Source: JACTMI01 sp964618415 | GTDB lineage: Bacteria > Acidobacteriota > Thermoanaerobaculia > Multivoradales > JAGPDF01 | Length of the DNA stretch: 64,000 bases | Direction: 5' to 3' | Assembly: GCA_964618415.1 (NCBI GenBank) | Contig: CAZUAT010000001.1 | Coordinates: 62,001-126,000, forward strand | Shown: positions 9,021-17,437 of the stretch, one piece after another | Position numbering within the stretch: the first letter of the stretch is position 1 | Layout of the letters: the number at the start of each line of letters is the position of its first letter | The notes under the pieces: model-generated | The model's database searches: none | The model's input: only the letters and a program-made list of their open reading frames with translations | What the model was told of the DNA's origin: nothing | Position numbers and translations under genes: made by a program

Positions 9021-9026
9021 CCCGAA

Positions 9027-9872
9027 ATGCCGATCGTCGCGGACCTGCTCGAGGCCGGTCGTACCCGCCTGCGCGCAGCCGGCGTCGAGCCGTCGGCGCG
9101 CGAGTCGGCCCTGTTGCTGGGCCGGCTCCTGGGTCTCGGCGAGGCTTCCGTGCTGGCTCGCGACACGGAGGCAGTTCCGGCGGAGATCGAGGATCGCTTC
9201 TTCGAGTGGGTCGAACGCCGGTCCGCCGGAGAGCCGACCGCGTACGTGGTAGGCGAGCGAGAGTTCTTCGGCCGCCCGTTCGCCGTCGATCGGCGCGTCC
9301 TGATCCCGCGACCGGAAACCGAGCATCTGGTCGAGATCGCGCTCGAGCTGCCGCTGCCAACGCGCGCCCGGGTGCTCGACGTGGGTACCGGTTCCGGCTG
9401 CATTGCGGTTTCGCTGGCCGCCGAGCGCCCGCTCTGGTGGGTGGCAGCTTCCGACATCTCGCTGGGCGCGCTCGCCGTCGCGCGTGGCAATGCTCGGCGC
9501 AACGACGTCGGCCACCGATTGGCGCTGCTGGCGACCGACCTGACCGGCGGCACCGATCTCGCCTCGTTCGACTTGATCGTCGGCAACCCGCCCTACGTCG
9601 AGGAGCACGTCGTCCCGTTCCTGTCGCGCGACGTGCGCGACTTCGAACCACGCGTGGCCCTGACGCTGGGCGCCGACGGCTTCGACGCCACACGCCGCCT
9701 GATTGCCAGCGCCGAATCGCTGCGGGCCGGCAGCTGGATGGTGCTCGAGTTCGGCTTCGGACAGGGCGACGAGGTACTCGAGATCGCTCGCCAGGCGGGT
9801 CACTTCGACCGCGCTGAGTTGCGCCCAGATCTGGCCGGCATCGAGCGCGACGTCGTACTGCGACGTGGATAG
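9027..9872 (+). CDS. prmC: Release factor glutamine methyltransferase
   Basis: PrmC methylates the Gln of the GGQ motif of RF1 and RF2 using S-adenosylmethionine. The 281-residue protein has the helical N-terminal domain, the Rossmann motif LDVGTGSGCIAVSLA and the substrate-binding NPPY (residues 187-190). RIPRPETEH-like PRPETEHLVE precedes the SAM motif as in the family. It is the first gene of a plus-strand operon, and its stop overlaps the murA GTG start. It probably has a leaderless start (TAGGAT six bases upstream, no Shine-Dalgarno). Confidence 0.95.
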   Translation: MPIVADLLEAGRTRLRAAGVEPSARESALLLGRLLGLGEASVLARDTEAVPAEIEDRFFEWVERRSAGEPTAYVVGEREFFGRPFAVDRRVLIPRPETEHLVEIALELPLPTRARVLDVGTGSGCIAVSLAAERPLWWVAASDISLGALAVARGNARRNDVGHRLALLATDLTGGTDLASFDLIVGNPPYVEEHVVPFLSRDVRDFEPRVALTLGADGFDATRRLIASAESLRAGSWMVLEFGFGQGDEVLEIARQAGHFDRAELRPDLAGIERDVVLRRG

Positions 9873-11145
9873 TTTCCGAATTCTCGGCCCGAGCCGCCTC
9901 GTCGGCAGCGTCGGAGCAGGCGGAGCGAAGAACGCAGCACTGCCCTGCCTCGCGGCGTCGCTGCTCAGCGACGCACCGCTGCGCCTGACCCGCGTCCCGC
10001 GCGTGCGCGATCTCGAGACCATGCGTCGTCTGCTCGGCCACCTCGGCGTGACCGGCAGCTGGCACGGTCCGGTGCTCGAACTCTGTCCCGGCGGTCCGGC
10101 CGACCCGGACGACGCTCCCTACGAGCTGGTCAAGACGATGCGCGCCAGCGTCCTCGTGCTCGGACCGCTGACCGCCCGACGTGGGCACGCCCGGGTGTCG
10201 CTGCCCGGCGGTTGTGCGATCGGCGTCCGGCCGATCGATCAGCACTTGGCCGGGCTGGAGGCACTGGGAGCGCGCATCCGGCTGGAGCACGGCTACGTCG
10301 AAGCGACTGCCACACGCCTTGTGGGGACGACCTTTCGCTTCTCCGTCCCCACGGTGACTGGGACCGAGAACCTGCTCATGGCAGCCACCCTGGCGCGCGG
10401 CACGACGGTCCTGGAGAACTGCGCGCGCGAGCCCGAAGTGACGGACCTCGCCCGCCTGCTCGCCGCCATGGGAGCCCGCATCGAGGGAGCCGGCACCGAC
10501 GTCCTGCACATCGAAGGCGTGGAGACGCTCGGAGGAGCCGATCACGAAGTGATCCCGGACCGGATCGAGGGCGGAACCTATCTGATCGGCGCCGCGATCA
10601 CCGGCGGCGACGTCCACCTGAACGACGCGCGTCCCGAAGATCTGGTGCCGCTGCTCGAGATTCTCGCCGCCTGTGGATGCGAGGTCGAAGTCGCACCCGC
10701 CGCGGTCCGCGTGTCGCGGCGCGGCCGGCTGCTGCCTCACGACGTCACGACCGCAGCGTTCCCCGGATTTCCGACCGATCTCCAGGCCCAGTATCTGGCG
10801 TTGATGACCCAGGCAGAAGGAACATCCACCGTTGTCGAAACGGTGTTCGAGAACCGGATGCAGCACGTTGCGGAACTGGCTCGCATGGGGGCCGATATTC
10901 GCCTCGACGGCCGGGCCGCGCGAGTCCACGGACCGGCACGCCTGTCGGGGGCGCGGGTCATGGCCACGGATCTGCGCGCGTCGGCCAGCCTGGTGCTCGC
11001 GGCGCTGGCCGCCGACGGCGAAACCGCCATCGACCGGATCTACCACCTCGATCGCGGCTACGAGTCGATGGAGTCCAAGCTGACCGAGCTGGGCGCGCGA
11101 GTCGAGCGACTCTCCGGCGACGACCACGAGCGGAGCCCCCGATGA
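9865..11145 (+). CDS. murA: UDP-N-acetylglucosamine 1-carboxyvinyltransferase
   Basis: MurA performs the first committed step of peptidoglycan synthesis, transferring enolpyruvate from PEP to UDP-GlcNAc in the cytoplasm. The 426-residue length fits the family. GAKNAALP near the N-terminus supplies the conserved Lys, and SLPGGCAIG carries the catalytic Cys (about residue 117), the residue alkylated by fosfomycin. GTG 9865 is chosen as start because it gives the family N-terminus and overlaps the prmC stop by eight bases. The stop overlaps the next ATG as ATGA. Confidence 0.96.
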   Translation: MDSFRILGPSRLVGSVGAGGAKNAALPCLAASLLSDAPLRLTRVPRVRDLETMRRLLGHLGVTGSWHGPVLELCPGGPADPDDAPYELVKTMRASVLVLGPLTARRGHARVSLPGGCAIGVRPIDQHLAGLEALGARIRLEHGYVEATATRLVGTTFRFSVPTVTGTENLLMAATLARGTTVLENCAREPEVTDLARLLAAMGARIEGAGTDVLHIEGVETLGGADHEVIPDRIEGGTYLIGAAITGGDVHLNDARPEDLVPLLEILAACGCEVEVAPAAVRVSRRGRLLPHDVTTAAFPGFPTDLQAQYLALMTQAEGTSTVVETVFENRMQHVAELARMGADIRLDGRAARVHGPARLSGARVMATDLRASASLVLAALAADGETAIDRIYHLDRGYESMESKLTELGARVERLSGDDHERSPR

Positions 11146-11480
11146 CCGACTGCCTGTTCTGCCGCATTGCCGCCGGCCAGATTCCGGCGCGGTTCGTGCA
11201 CGAGGACGAAGACGTGATCGTCTTTCACGACATTTCGCCGCAGGCCCCGACCCACTTGCTGGTGGTGCCGCGCCGCCACATCGCCTCGCTCGCTGACGCC
11301 GCTCAGGAGGATGCCGACCTGCTCGGCCAGCTCGCCATCGCGGCCGGAACGGCGGCGCGCCGGGCAGGTCTCGAGTCGTGGCGGCTGGTCTCCAACACCG
11401 GCGCCGATGCCGGGCAGTCAGTGCCTCATCTGCACCTGCACGTCCTCGGGGGGCGCCCGTTCGGCTGGCCCCCGGGATGA
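11142..11480 (+). CDS. HIT family hydrolase (HinT-like)
   Basis: A 112-residue histidine-triad protein. It begins CLFCRIAAGQIPA and ends with the catalytic HxHxHxx motif HLHLHVLGGR, the layout of bacterial HinT purine-nucleoside phosphoramidases. The family cleaves AMP-N linkages; the physiological substrate is uncertain. The ATG overlaps the murA stop (ATGA) and its own stop overlaps the following ATG, making it a coupled middle gene of the operon. Confidence 0.94.
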   Translation: MTDCLFCRIAAGQIPARFVHEDEDVIVFHDISPQAPTHLLVVPRRHIASLADAAQEDADLLGQLAIAAGTAARRAGLESWRLVSNTGADAGQSVPHLHLHVLGGRPFGWPPG

Positions 11481-13729
11481 CCCGCACGCCGGCACTCCTC
11501 CTGCTGGCCGCGACGCCGACGCTGGCCAATGTCGCGCCGGATCCGCGCCCGGCGATCCTCGAGCTGAGCCTGGCGGGCCAGCACCGCCCCGCGCTGCTGC
11601 AGCTTGCCCAGAGCCAGGAGCGCGAACCGGAGCGCGCGCGGGCGCTCGGCCTCGACCTGCTGCGTGCCGATCTGCTCGACCGGCTGGGGCGCGAACGGGA
11701 GGCCTCCGAAGCACTGGCCCAGATGCTCGCTTCTGAGAGCGGCCTCGGGCCGTGGGCACGCCTGCGGCTGGCAACCCTGCAGGATCGCCAGGGCCATCCG
11801 GAGGTGGCGGCCGGCCTGGTCGCGCATCTGCTCTCGGCTTCGGCGCCCGACAGCCTGCGCCGGCCAGCCTTGGCGCTGCTCGGCAGCAGCATCGCTCAGG
11901 GCGGCGACTGCCGGCTGCTCGGCGGAGTGGCCGCCGACCGAATCCCGGCGGATCGGCGCCGCGCCTGGACGCTGCTGCAGGCGCAGTGTCTCCTCCGCCA
12001 GGGCGACCTGCCGACCGCAGCCCGGATGCTGCGCGAGCTGCTCGCCGACGACGTCCGCGACGCCCTGGCCCTCGATGCCGCCGACCTGCTGGAGGCGCAC
12101 GTGGCAACCCCGCAGCCGTCGCTGCTGCGCCTGCTCGGCCTGACCGCCTTCCACCACCGCGAGTTCGATCGCGCCCTGCGCCTGCTCCCGGTGACCGCCG
12201 GGCAGGCTCGCCTCACTCCCCAATTGGGCGAAGTGGCGTACGCGCGGGCGCGGTCGCTGTACTGGCTCGGCAAGTACGAGCTGGCGGCCGAGGCGTTCGA
12301 CGAGCTCGCCGCCCGGGCGCCGACGGTGGCGCTTGCCGCGGACGCGCTTTGCCAGGCGGGCCGGTCGTTCGAACTGGCCGGCCGCGGCGCCGATGCACTG
12401 GCGCGCTTTCGCGCCGCGTGGGAACGCGAACCGGACGGCAGCTGGGCGCCGTCCGCTCTTTCCGGAGCGCTTCGTCTCGAGGCCGCGTTCGGCAACCGCG
12501 ACGCGGCGCGCACGCTTCTCGGCGTACTGACCCGAACGCCCGGGGCGAGCAGCGCCACCGCCCGCGCCGCGCTGTTCCTGGCGGTCGGCGAACTGGAGCG
12601 GTCTCGCACCCAAGGAGTGGCGGCGCTGCTGCTGACCGCGCAACGGACCGGCGCCGCCGAGCGCGAAGAACTGGCCTACTGGCGCGGCCGCCTGGCCGAG
12701 CTGGAGAGCAACCACGAGATCGCTGTCGCGCACTACCTCGACGCCCAACGCCGACGCCCGTATCACCCGCTCGCGGTAGCGGCGCGCCGTCGACTCGCTC
12801 GCGCGGGCCTGGCCGAAGCGGCCCGCCGGCTGGGCGAGGCAGCCGCCGGACGGGCAGAGCTCGCGAGTCGACGGGATGCCGTGCTGCTGCTCGGCGAAGC
12901 CGATCCGCTGGGTCAGCAGGCGCGGCTGGCCGCCCTCGCCGAGTTGAGCAGCCGTCGCGCGACGGCGGTCTGGATCGACTGGCAACCGGTACCGGTGGCG
13001 GACTGGCCGCTGTGGACAGCACCGGCCAGCCGGCCCGAGGACCTGCTGGCGGGACTCGGCTTGCTCGCCGAGGCGGGCGACACCACGGTGAGCCGATTCC
13101 CGGCCAGCGACCTCCGCCTCGCTTTCACCGGTGCGCAGGCGCTCGCGGCCGACGAGCGGTCGATCCGGCGCGCCCTGGCGCGGGCCGAATCGCTGTTCGA
13201 GCGCCGCCCAGCCGACCTCCCGTTCGACTGGATCGATCCGCAACTGCGGCGGCTGCTCTATCCGTTTCCCTGGGCACGCGCGATCCGCGCCCAGGCCGAG
13301 GCATTCCGCACCGATCCGGCGCTGCTTGCTGCGATCCTGCGCGAGGAGAGCCGATTCGATCCCGAGGCGCTCTCGCCCGCTGCCGCTCGCGGCCTGGCAC
13401 AGTTCACCCTGCCGACGGCTCAGCGGCTGGCGCAGCAGACCCGACTCGCGCCGGATCTGACCGCCCGCCAGCTCCACGACCCGGCCATCGCCATCCCCCT
13501 GGCGGCCGCCTACCTGGCCGAACTCGACCGCCGCTTCCCGCGTTCGCGCCCGGTCGCGGTCGCCGCCTACAACGCCGGCGAAGACCAAGCCGCGCTCTGG
13601 CGGCGATACTGCGTCACGGGGGAACCAGAGGAGTTCCTGGCCCGGATCGGCTACGCGGAGACGAAGGCCTATGTCGTGCGGGTGCTGGAGAGTCGCGAGA
13701 TCTACCGCGCCCTCTACGGCTCCCCCTGA
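11477..13729 (+). CDS. Lytic murein transglycosylase (Slt type)
   Basis: A 750-residue exported protein with a short signal sequence (residues 1-17), a long helical superhelix of TPR/Slt-like repeats, and a C-terminal SLT goose-type lysozyme domain. The catalytic Glu is in REESRFDPEA (about residue 624), followed by AARGLAQFTLPTAQ and AYNAG. It should cleave peptidoglycan glycan strands in the periplasm, forming 1,6-anhydromuramyl products. ATG 11477 overlaps the HIT gene stop, so it is expressed with murA. Confidence 0.92.
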   Translation: MTRTPALLLLAATPTLANVAPDPRPAILELSLAGQHRPALLQLAQSQEREPERARALGLDLLRADLLDRLGREREASEALAQMLASESGLGPWARLRLATLQDRQGHPEVAAGLVAHLLSASAPDSLRRPALALLGSSIAQGGDCRLLGGVAADRIPADRRRAWTLLQAQCLLRQGDLPTAARMLRELLADDVRDALALDAADLLEAHVATPQPSLLRLLGLTAFHHREFDRALRLLPVTAGQARLTPQLGEVAYARARSLYWLGKYELAAEAFDELAARAPTVALAADALCQAGRSFELAGRGADALARFRAAWEREPDGSWAPSALSGALRLEAAFGNRDAARTLLGVLTRTPGASSATARAALFLAVGELERSRTQGVAALLLTAQRTGAAEREELAYWRGRLAELESNHEIAVAHYLDAQRRRPYHPLAVAARRRLARAGLAEAARRLGEAAAGRAELASRRDAVLLLGEADPLGQQARLAALAELSSRRATAVWIDWQPVPVADWPLWTAPASRPEDLLAGLGLLAEAGDTTVSRFPASDLRLAFTGAQALAADERSIRRALARAESLFERRPADLPFDWIDPQLRRLLYPFPWARAIRAQAEAFRTDPALLAAILREESRFDPEALSPAAARGLAQFTLPTAQRLAQQTRLAPDLTARQLHDPAIAIPLAAAYLAELDRRFPRSRPVAVAAYNAGEDQAALWRRYCVTGEPEEFLARIGYAETKAYVVRVLESREIYRALYGSP

Positions 13730-13742
13730 CTGCTCGGGCCTC

Positions 13743-13759
13743 GGCCCGCTGCGCGGGCC
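13743..13759 (+). terminator. Possible terminator of the prmC-slt operon
   Basis: GGCCCGC and GCGGGCC pair perfectly around a 3-base TGC loop, 14 bases after the transglycosylase stop. No T-run follows, so intrinsic termination is uncertain. Confidence 0.35.
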
Positions 13760-13824
13760 CGGCAGTCGGGTACTCCACCAGAGCAGGGTGGGCGCAAAAG
13801 CGCCGTAATGATGCGCCGGTGCGC

Positions 13825-13853
13825 TTGTGGCGACTTCTCCGTTCGTTTAACCT
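13825..13853 (+). promoter_or_regulatory. Possible ogt promoter
   Basis: TTGTGG (13825-13830), a 17-base spacer and TAACCT (13848-13853) lie nine bases before the ogt ATG. Matches are partial, but the area is locally AT-rich and no Shine-Dalgarno sequence is present. Confidence 0.35.
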
Positions 13854-13862
13854 AGCCGCGCC

Positions 13863-14417
13863 ATGCCCGCCCAAGACCCGGTCTCCGGGGAGGCAATCGC
13901 GGCCACGCCTGTCGAGGCGATCCGCGTGGCGGTGCCATCGCTGATCGGCACGCTGGGAGTCGAGTTCACCGGGGCGACGATCAGCCGCGTCGTGATCGCC
14001 CCCGCCGGCCGGGTTCGCAAGCTCTACTACCCGCTGGCCGATTACGAAGACTCGGAGTTTCTCGACGAGGTGTTCGGCCGGCTGTCGGAGTACCTGGCCG
14101 GGGCGCGCCGCACCCTCGACCTGGAGCACGACCTGGGGCCGTCCGGGCTCGACTCGTTTGCCCGGCGTGTGCTGCGGGAGACGGCGCGAACCGGCTACGC
14201 CAAGACGCGGACATACAAAGAGATTGCAGACGCCGCGGGCCGTCCAGAGGCGTACCGCCAGGTGGTTTCGATCCTCGAGAAGAACCCCCTGCCGCTGATC
14301 ATCCCGTGCCACCGCATCCTGCCCTCACGTCAGGGCATCGGCGGCTACGTCGGCGGCGCTGCCCGCAAGCGCTGGTTGCTGCGCCTGGAAAAGGACAGCG
14401 CCGCCGCGCTGGTCTGA
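13863..14417 (+). CDS. ogt: Methylated-DNA--protein-cysteine methyltransferase
   Basis: A suicide DNA-repair protein that removes O6-alkyl groups from guanine. The 184-residue protein has the active-site PCHRI motif (acceptor Cys about 149), preceded by EKNPLPLI and followed by GGYVGGAARKRWLLRLE, all conserved family positions. The N-terminal half lacks the Ada phosphotriester domain, so it is the Ogt/MGMT type. It stands alone on the plus strand and converges on the PEGA gene six bases away. Confidence 0.94.
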   Translation: MPAQDPVSGEAIAATPVEAIRVAVPSLIGTLGVEFTGATISRVVIAPAGRVRKLYYPLADYEDSEFLDEVFGRLSEYLAGARRTLDLEHDLGPSGLDSFARRVLRETARTGYAKTRTYKEIADAAGRPEAYRQVVSILEKNPLPLIIPCHRILPSRQGIGGYVGGAARKRWLLRLEKDSAAALV

Positions 14418-14423
14418 CCCGCT

Positions 14424-15287
14424 TCAGTCGTCGGCCGGCTCGAGATCGAAATCGGCCGCCGTCTCGCGACCCGATTCGATATCGATCCGCCGCGACTCGG
14501 GCTGATGCCCGGGCCGCACGACCTCGATCCGGTGTTCACCGGGATCGACCAGCAGGCCGTTGCGCAGGGAGCTGAGCTCCCGCCCGGTGCCCACGAATCG
14601 CCCGTCGAGGTAGATGGAAGCGTCGTCGGGGGTGACGCGCAGCAGCAGACGGCCCGGATCGGCGCGGGCGTCGAGCGCTGCCGGCGCCTCGGGCTCTTCG
14701 TAACGCTGCTCTTCCCACGCAACCGCCGGCTCCTCGGCCTGGCGTCGCTCGACCGCCTCCCGCTGCTCGCGCTCGGCGCGGATACGCGCGTCGCGGCGCT
14801 CGTGCGTGCGCGGACCCAAGGCCGTGGGGTGGATCGCCTCGCCCTTCTCCATCCTGTCCTCGACGTCGATCACCAGACCGGGGTAGATCGTGTACTGCCG
14901 GGCCAGCGTCTTGTGGCCGGGCAGGTAAAACACCACGTCGTAGGTGCCCTTCTCGAGCCACAGGAAGTTGGGATAACCGTCGAAGTTGTCCGCCACGCCG
15001 ACCTGCTTGCCGTCCACCCAGACTTCCGCTCGCTCCGGACTGATGTCGGTATCGAGCGCACCCAGGTTGCCGTAAGCGGCATTGGGATAGACGCGGGGGT
15101 AGCCGCCGTAGCCGTACTGAGGACCGCTGTACCAGCTCGGTCCCCACCAGCCCCAGCCAGGGCCCCAGTAGAGTCGAACCGACGGCCGGACGTACACCCG
15201 CCCACCGGCCTCGACGGGAACGGCCAGACTCGTTCCGGCGACGATCGCCACGAGCGCGGCCAAGGCAAAGTAACGCGAGATCTTCAC
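14424..15287 (-). CDS. PEGA-domain exported protein
   Basis: A 287-residue protein with a signal peptide (about residues 1-27), a Trp/Tyr/Gly-rich stretch (about 38-75), a first PEGA-like domain (about 78-145), a charged Arg/Glu helical linker (about 150-205) and a second PEGA domain (about 215-285; VTPDDASIYLDGRFVGTG). PEGA domains are beta-sandwiches found in surface proteins of Acidobacteriota and others, and their ligands are mostly unknown. GTG 15287 is chosen because AAAGGAG lies seven bases upstream. The start overlaps the preceding glycosyltransferase stop (GTGA), so it belongs to the envelope operon. Confidence 0.85.
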   Translation of the reverse strand: MKISRYFALAALVAIVAGTSLAVPVEAGGRVYVRPSVRLYWGPGWGWWGPSWYSGPQYGYGGYPRVYPNAAYGNLGALDTDISPERAEVWVDGKQVGVADNFDGYPNFLWLEKGTYDVVFYLPGHKTLARQYTIYPGLVIDVEDRMEKGEAIHPTALGPRTHERRDARIRAEREQREAVERRQAEEPAVAWEEQRYEEPEAPAALDARADPGRLLLRVTPDDASIYLDGRFVGTGRELSSLRNGLLVDPGEHRIEVVRPGHQPESRRIDIESGRETAADFDLEPADD

Positions 15288-16234
15288 GAGATGTCTCCTT
15301 TGTCGACTACCAACTCCCGCCAGCCGCGTCGCAGGCCCCGGATGTAATGGTACCGGAGTGACTCGTTCCACAGCTGCGGGAACCTCACTGGCAGGAACTG
15401 CAAAGCCCGGACCATAGCCTCCCGAACCCGCTGCCGCCACGCGGGCGGCAGCTCGGGAGGGCCGTCGGGTCCGACGCCCACGAAGCCGGCCAGCTCCGGG
15501 TGGCGCAGCGCGAACACTACCCCGCAGTAGCCGGCGCGCTCCTGTCGCGTGGCGAACCGGTCGAACGTCGTCGGGTGATCGTGCGCCGTCCGGGCCTGCG
15601 GCGCGTACACCAGACGCATCCCGGCGCGCTGGAGTCGGTAGGCCGCCTCGATGTCCTCCCAGGCGGGGTACGGGAACGCTTCGTCGAACGGGGCGGCCAG
15701 CATCCGGTCCCGGGCCAGCGAGACATTCGAGGTATAGAAGAAGTTGAATGGCACGTCGCCCGGTCGATCGATCAGCGCGTAGCCGAACTGCAGTCCCTGC
15801 TCGTTGAGGTGATCGAGAAACGGCGTCCGGCGCACCCGCCGGTGCCATCCGGTATAGCCCACTACGGCGATCTCGTCCCCGCCGCCGTAATGCGCATGTG
15901 CGGCGGCATGGGCTGCGAGCCAGTCCGGCTCCGGGACGGTGTCGTCGCCGAGGAAGGCGATCCGCGCGCCTCGGGCTGCCGCCACCCCCCGGTTGCGGGC
16001 GGCCGCCGGCCCGCGCTGCGCCTCGAGCACGGCCTGCAGCGGGCGGTTCCCGCGCCAGGTCCGCAGCAGTTCGGGGGAGCCGTCCGTGGAGCCGTCGTCC
16101 ACGACGACGATCTCGAAACTCGGAGCCCCCCGCTGCGCATCGAGCGCGGCGAGAACCTCCGCCAGGACCGCTCGCCGGTTGTGCGACGGAATGACGACCG
16201 AGTAGTCGAGCGGACCCGGCGCCGAGGCGATCAT
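15284..16234 (-). CDS. Family 2 glycosyltransferase
   Basis: A 316-residue GT-A fold enzyme: YSVVIPSHNRR at the N-terminus, VVVDDGSTDGS for nucleotide-sugar binding, and FLGDDTVPEPDW with a DxD-type metal site. The NVSLARDRML and PAWEDIEAAYRL segments match rhamnosyl- or galactosyltransferase-like GT2 enzymes. ATG 16234 is chosen because it overlaps the stop of the upstream gene (ATGA). It has no membrane helices, so it acts on the cytoplasmic face. Donor and acceptor are unknown, but the operon points to O-antigen assembly. Confidence 0.88.
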   Translation of the reverse strand: MIASAPGPLDYSVVIPSHNRRAVLAEVLAALDAQRGAPSFEIVVVDDGSTDGSPELLRTWRGNRPLQAVLEAQRGPAAARNRGVAAARGARIAFLGDDTVPEPDWLAAHAAAHAHYGGGDEIAVVGYTGWHRRVRRTPFLDHLNEQGLQFGYALIDRPGDVPFNFFYTSNVSLARDRMLAAPFDEAFPYPAWEDIEAAYRLQRAGMRLVYAPQARTAHDHPTTFDRFATRQERAGYCGVVFALRHPELAGFVGVGPDGPPELPPAWRQRVREAMVRALQFLPVRFPQLWNESLRYHYIRGLRRGWRELVVDKGDIS

Positions 16235-17433
16235 TCGACGGCCACCAGATCGGAGAGGCGGGCATGCCGGCACTCGAGCCCACGGGGCAGCCAGGCACGA
16301 AACGCCGGGCTGGCGAACAGCTCCTCGTCGCCAGGGTAGGTGGGCACGATCCAGAGCGGGAACTGGCGCAGGATCTCGCCGTCGCTGCGCTGCCGACGCG
16401 ACACCAGCTGCGTCCGCTCTCGGGCAATTCGGTCGAGATCATCGAAGAAAGCCGTCAGGCCGCCGAACTGGGCGACCGCCTGGGGATGACTGAGGTGCAC
16501 CTCGTGCCCGCCGGCCCGGCGGCCAGCGACCCGGTCCGCCAGGCGCCGCAGATGCCCCGCCAGCCGCGTGCGCCGACCCGCCGGCCCCGGAGGCGGCCAA
16601 GGGATGCGACCCGCCGCGGCGAGGCGGGACGCGAACGTCAGCAGGACGGCCGGGACGAGCTGCTCCCAGAGCCCGGGCTCGAGGTTCTTCACCACCGTCG
16701 CCAGCGCGTTGCGCTCGAACAGCGCACCGCGACGGGTGTCGCCGAGCCGGACACTGGTGGCGCTCTGTCGATGCCGCGCACGAGCTGCCGGACAGGCCAG
16801 CAGCCTCTTGCCGCCCGCCCACAGACGCCAGCCGAGATCGACATCCTCAAAGTACGCGAAGTAACCCGCATCGAACCCACCGGCTTCGAGGAAGGCCCGG
16901 CGCGAGATCCAGAGATTGCCGCCGCAGGCAAAAAAGACCTCCGCGCCGGGGGCGGGCAGTCGGGCAGCTGCGAGCGAACGGCCCTGGTCGATACCGAAGG
17001 CGTGCCCGTCGAAGGTCACGATGCCGCTGCCGAAGTCGAGGCATCGGCCCTCCCAGTCGGTCAGCACGCCCGCGAGACCGGCAACGTCTGGCGGCGCCTC
17101 ACGCCACATCCTCGCGTACTGCGCCACCAGGTCCGGCTCGGCCCGCATGTCGTTGTTGAGCAGCAGCAGCACATCACCCCTGGCCTCGGCCGCGAGCAGG
17201 TTGTTGCCGCCGGCAAAGCCAAGGTTGTCCTGGCGCGCGATCGCGCGGACGCGCGGGTGGCGCTCGGCCAGCCACGCGGCAGTCCCGTCGGACGAACCGT
17301 TGTCGAGCACCAGCAGTTCGAGCTCGAGTCCGGGAACCGGGTCCTGACGCTCGAGCGAAGGCAGCAGCTGCTCGAGGTGCTCGCGCCCGTTCCACGACAC
17401 GATCAGGACGGAAACGACCAGCGGCGCGCTCAT
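16231..17433 (-). CDS. Family 2 glycosyltransferase
   Basis: A 400-residue GT2 enzyme with VVSVLIVSWNGREHL, LVLDNGSSDGT, the DNLGFAGGNN segment and LLLLNNDMRAEPD metal site, then ACGGNLWISRRAFLEAGGFD and YFEDVDLGWRL, features of rhamnosyltransferase-like enzymes (WbbL class). A C-terminal extension of about 130 residues follows the catalytic domain. ATG 17433 sits four bases after the upstream stop; an in-frame GTG at 17451 would overlap that gene. The sugar specificity cannot be read from sequence. Confidence 0.88.
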   Translation of the reverse strand: MSAPLVVSVLIVSWNGREHLEQLLPSLERQDPVPGLELELLVLDNGSSDGTAAWLAERHPRVRAIARQDNLGFAGGNNLLAAEARGDVLLLLNNDMRAEPDLVAQYARMWREAPPDVAGLAGVLTDWEGRCLDFGSGIVTFDGHAFGIDQGRSLAAARLPAPGAEVFFACGGNLWISRRAFLEAGGFDAGYFAYFEDVDLGWRLWAGGKRLLACPAARARHRQSATSVRLGDTRRGALFERNALATVVKNLEPGLWEQLVPAVLLTFASRLAAAGRIPWPPPGPAGRRTRLAGHLRRLADRVAGRRAGGHEVHLSHPQAVAQFGGLTAFFDDLDRIARERTQLVSRRQRSDGEILRQFPLWIVPTYPGDEELFASPAFRAWLPRGLECRHARLSDLVAVE

Positions 17434-17437
17434 CGCT

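Noticed and set aside
8533..11892. 1119-codon minus-strand frame
   Set aside because: Runs antisense to prmC, murA and the HIT gene, which have unmistakable motifs; its translation is Arg/Ser-rich and its end merely reads through lrp out of frame.
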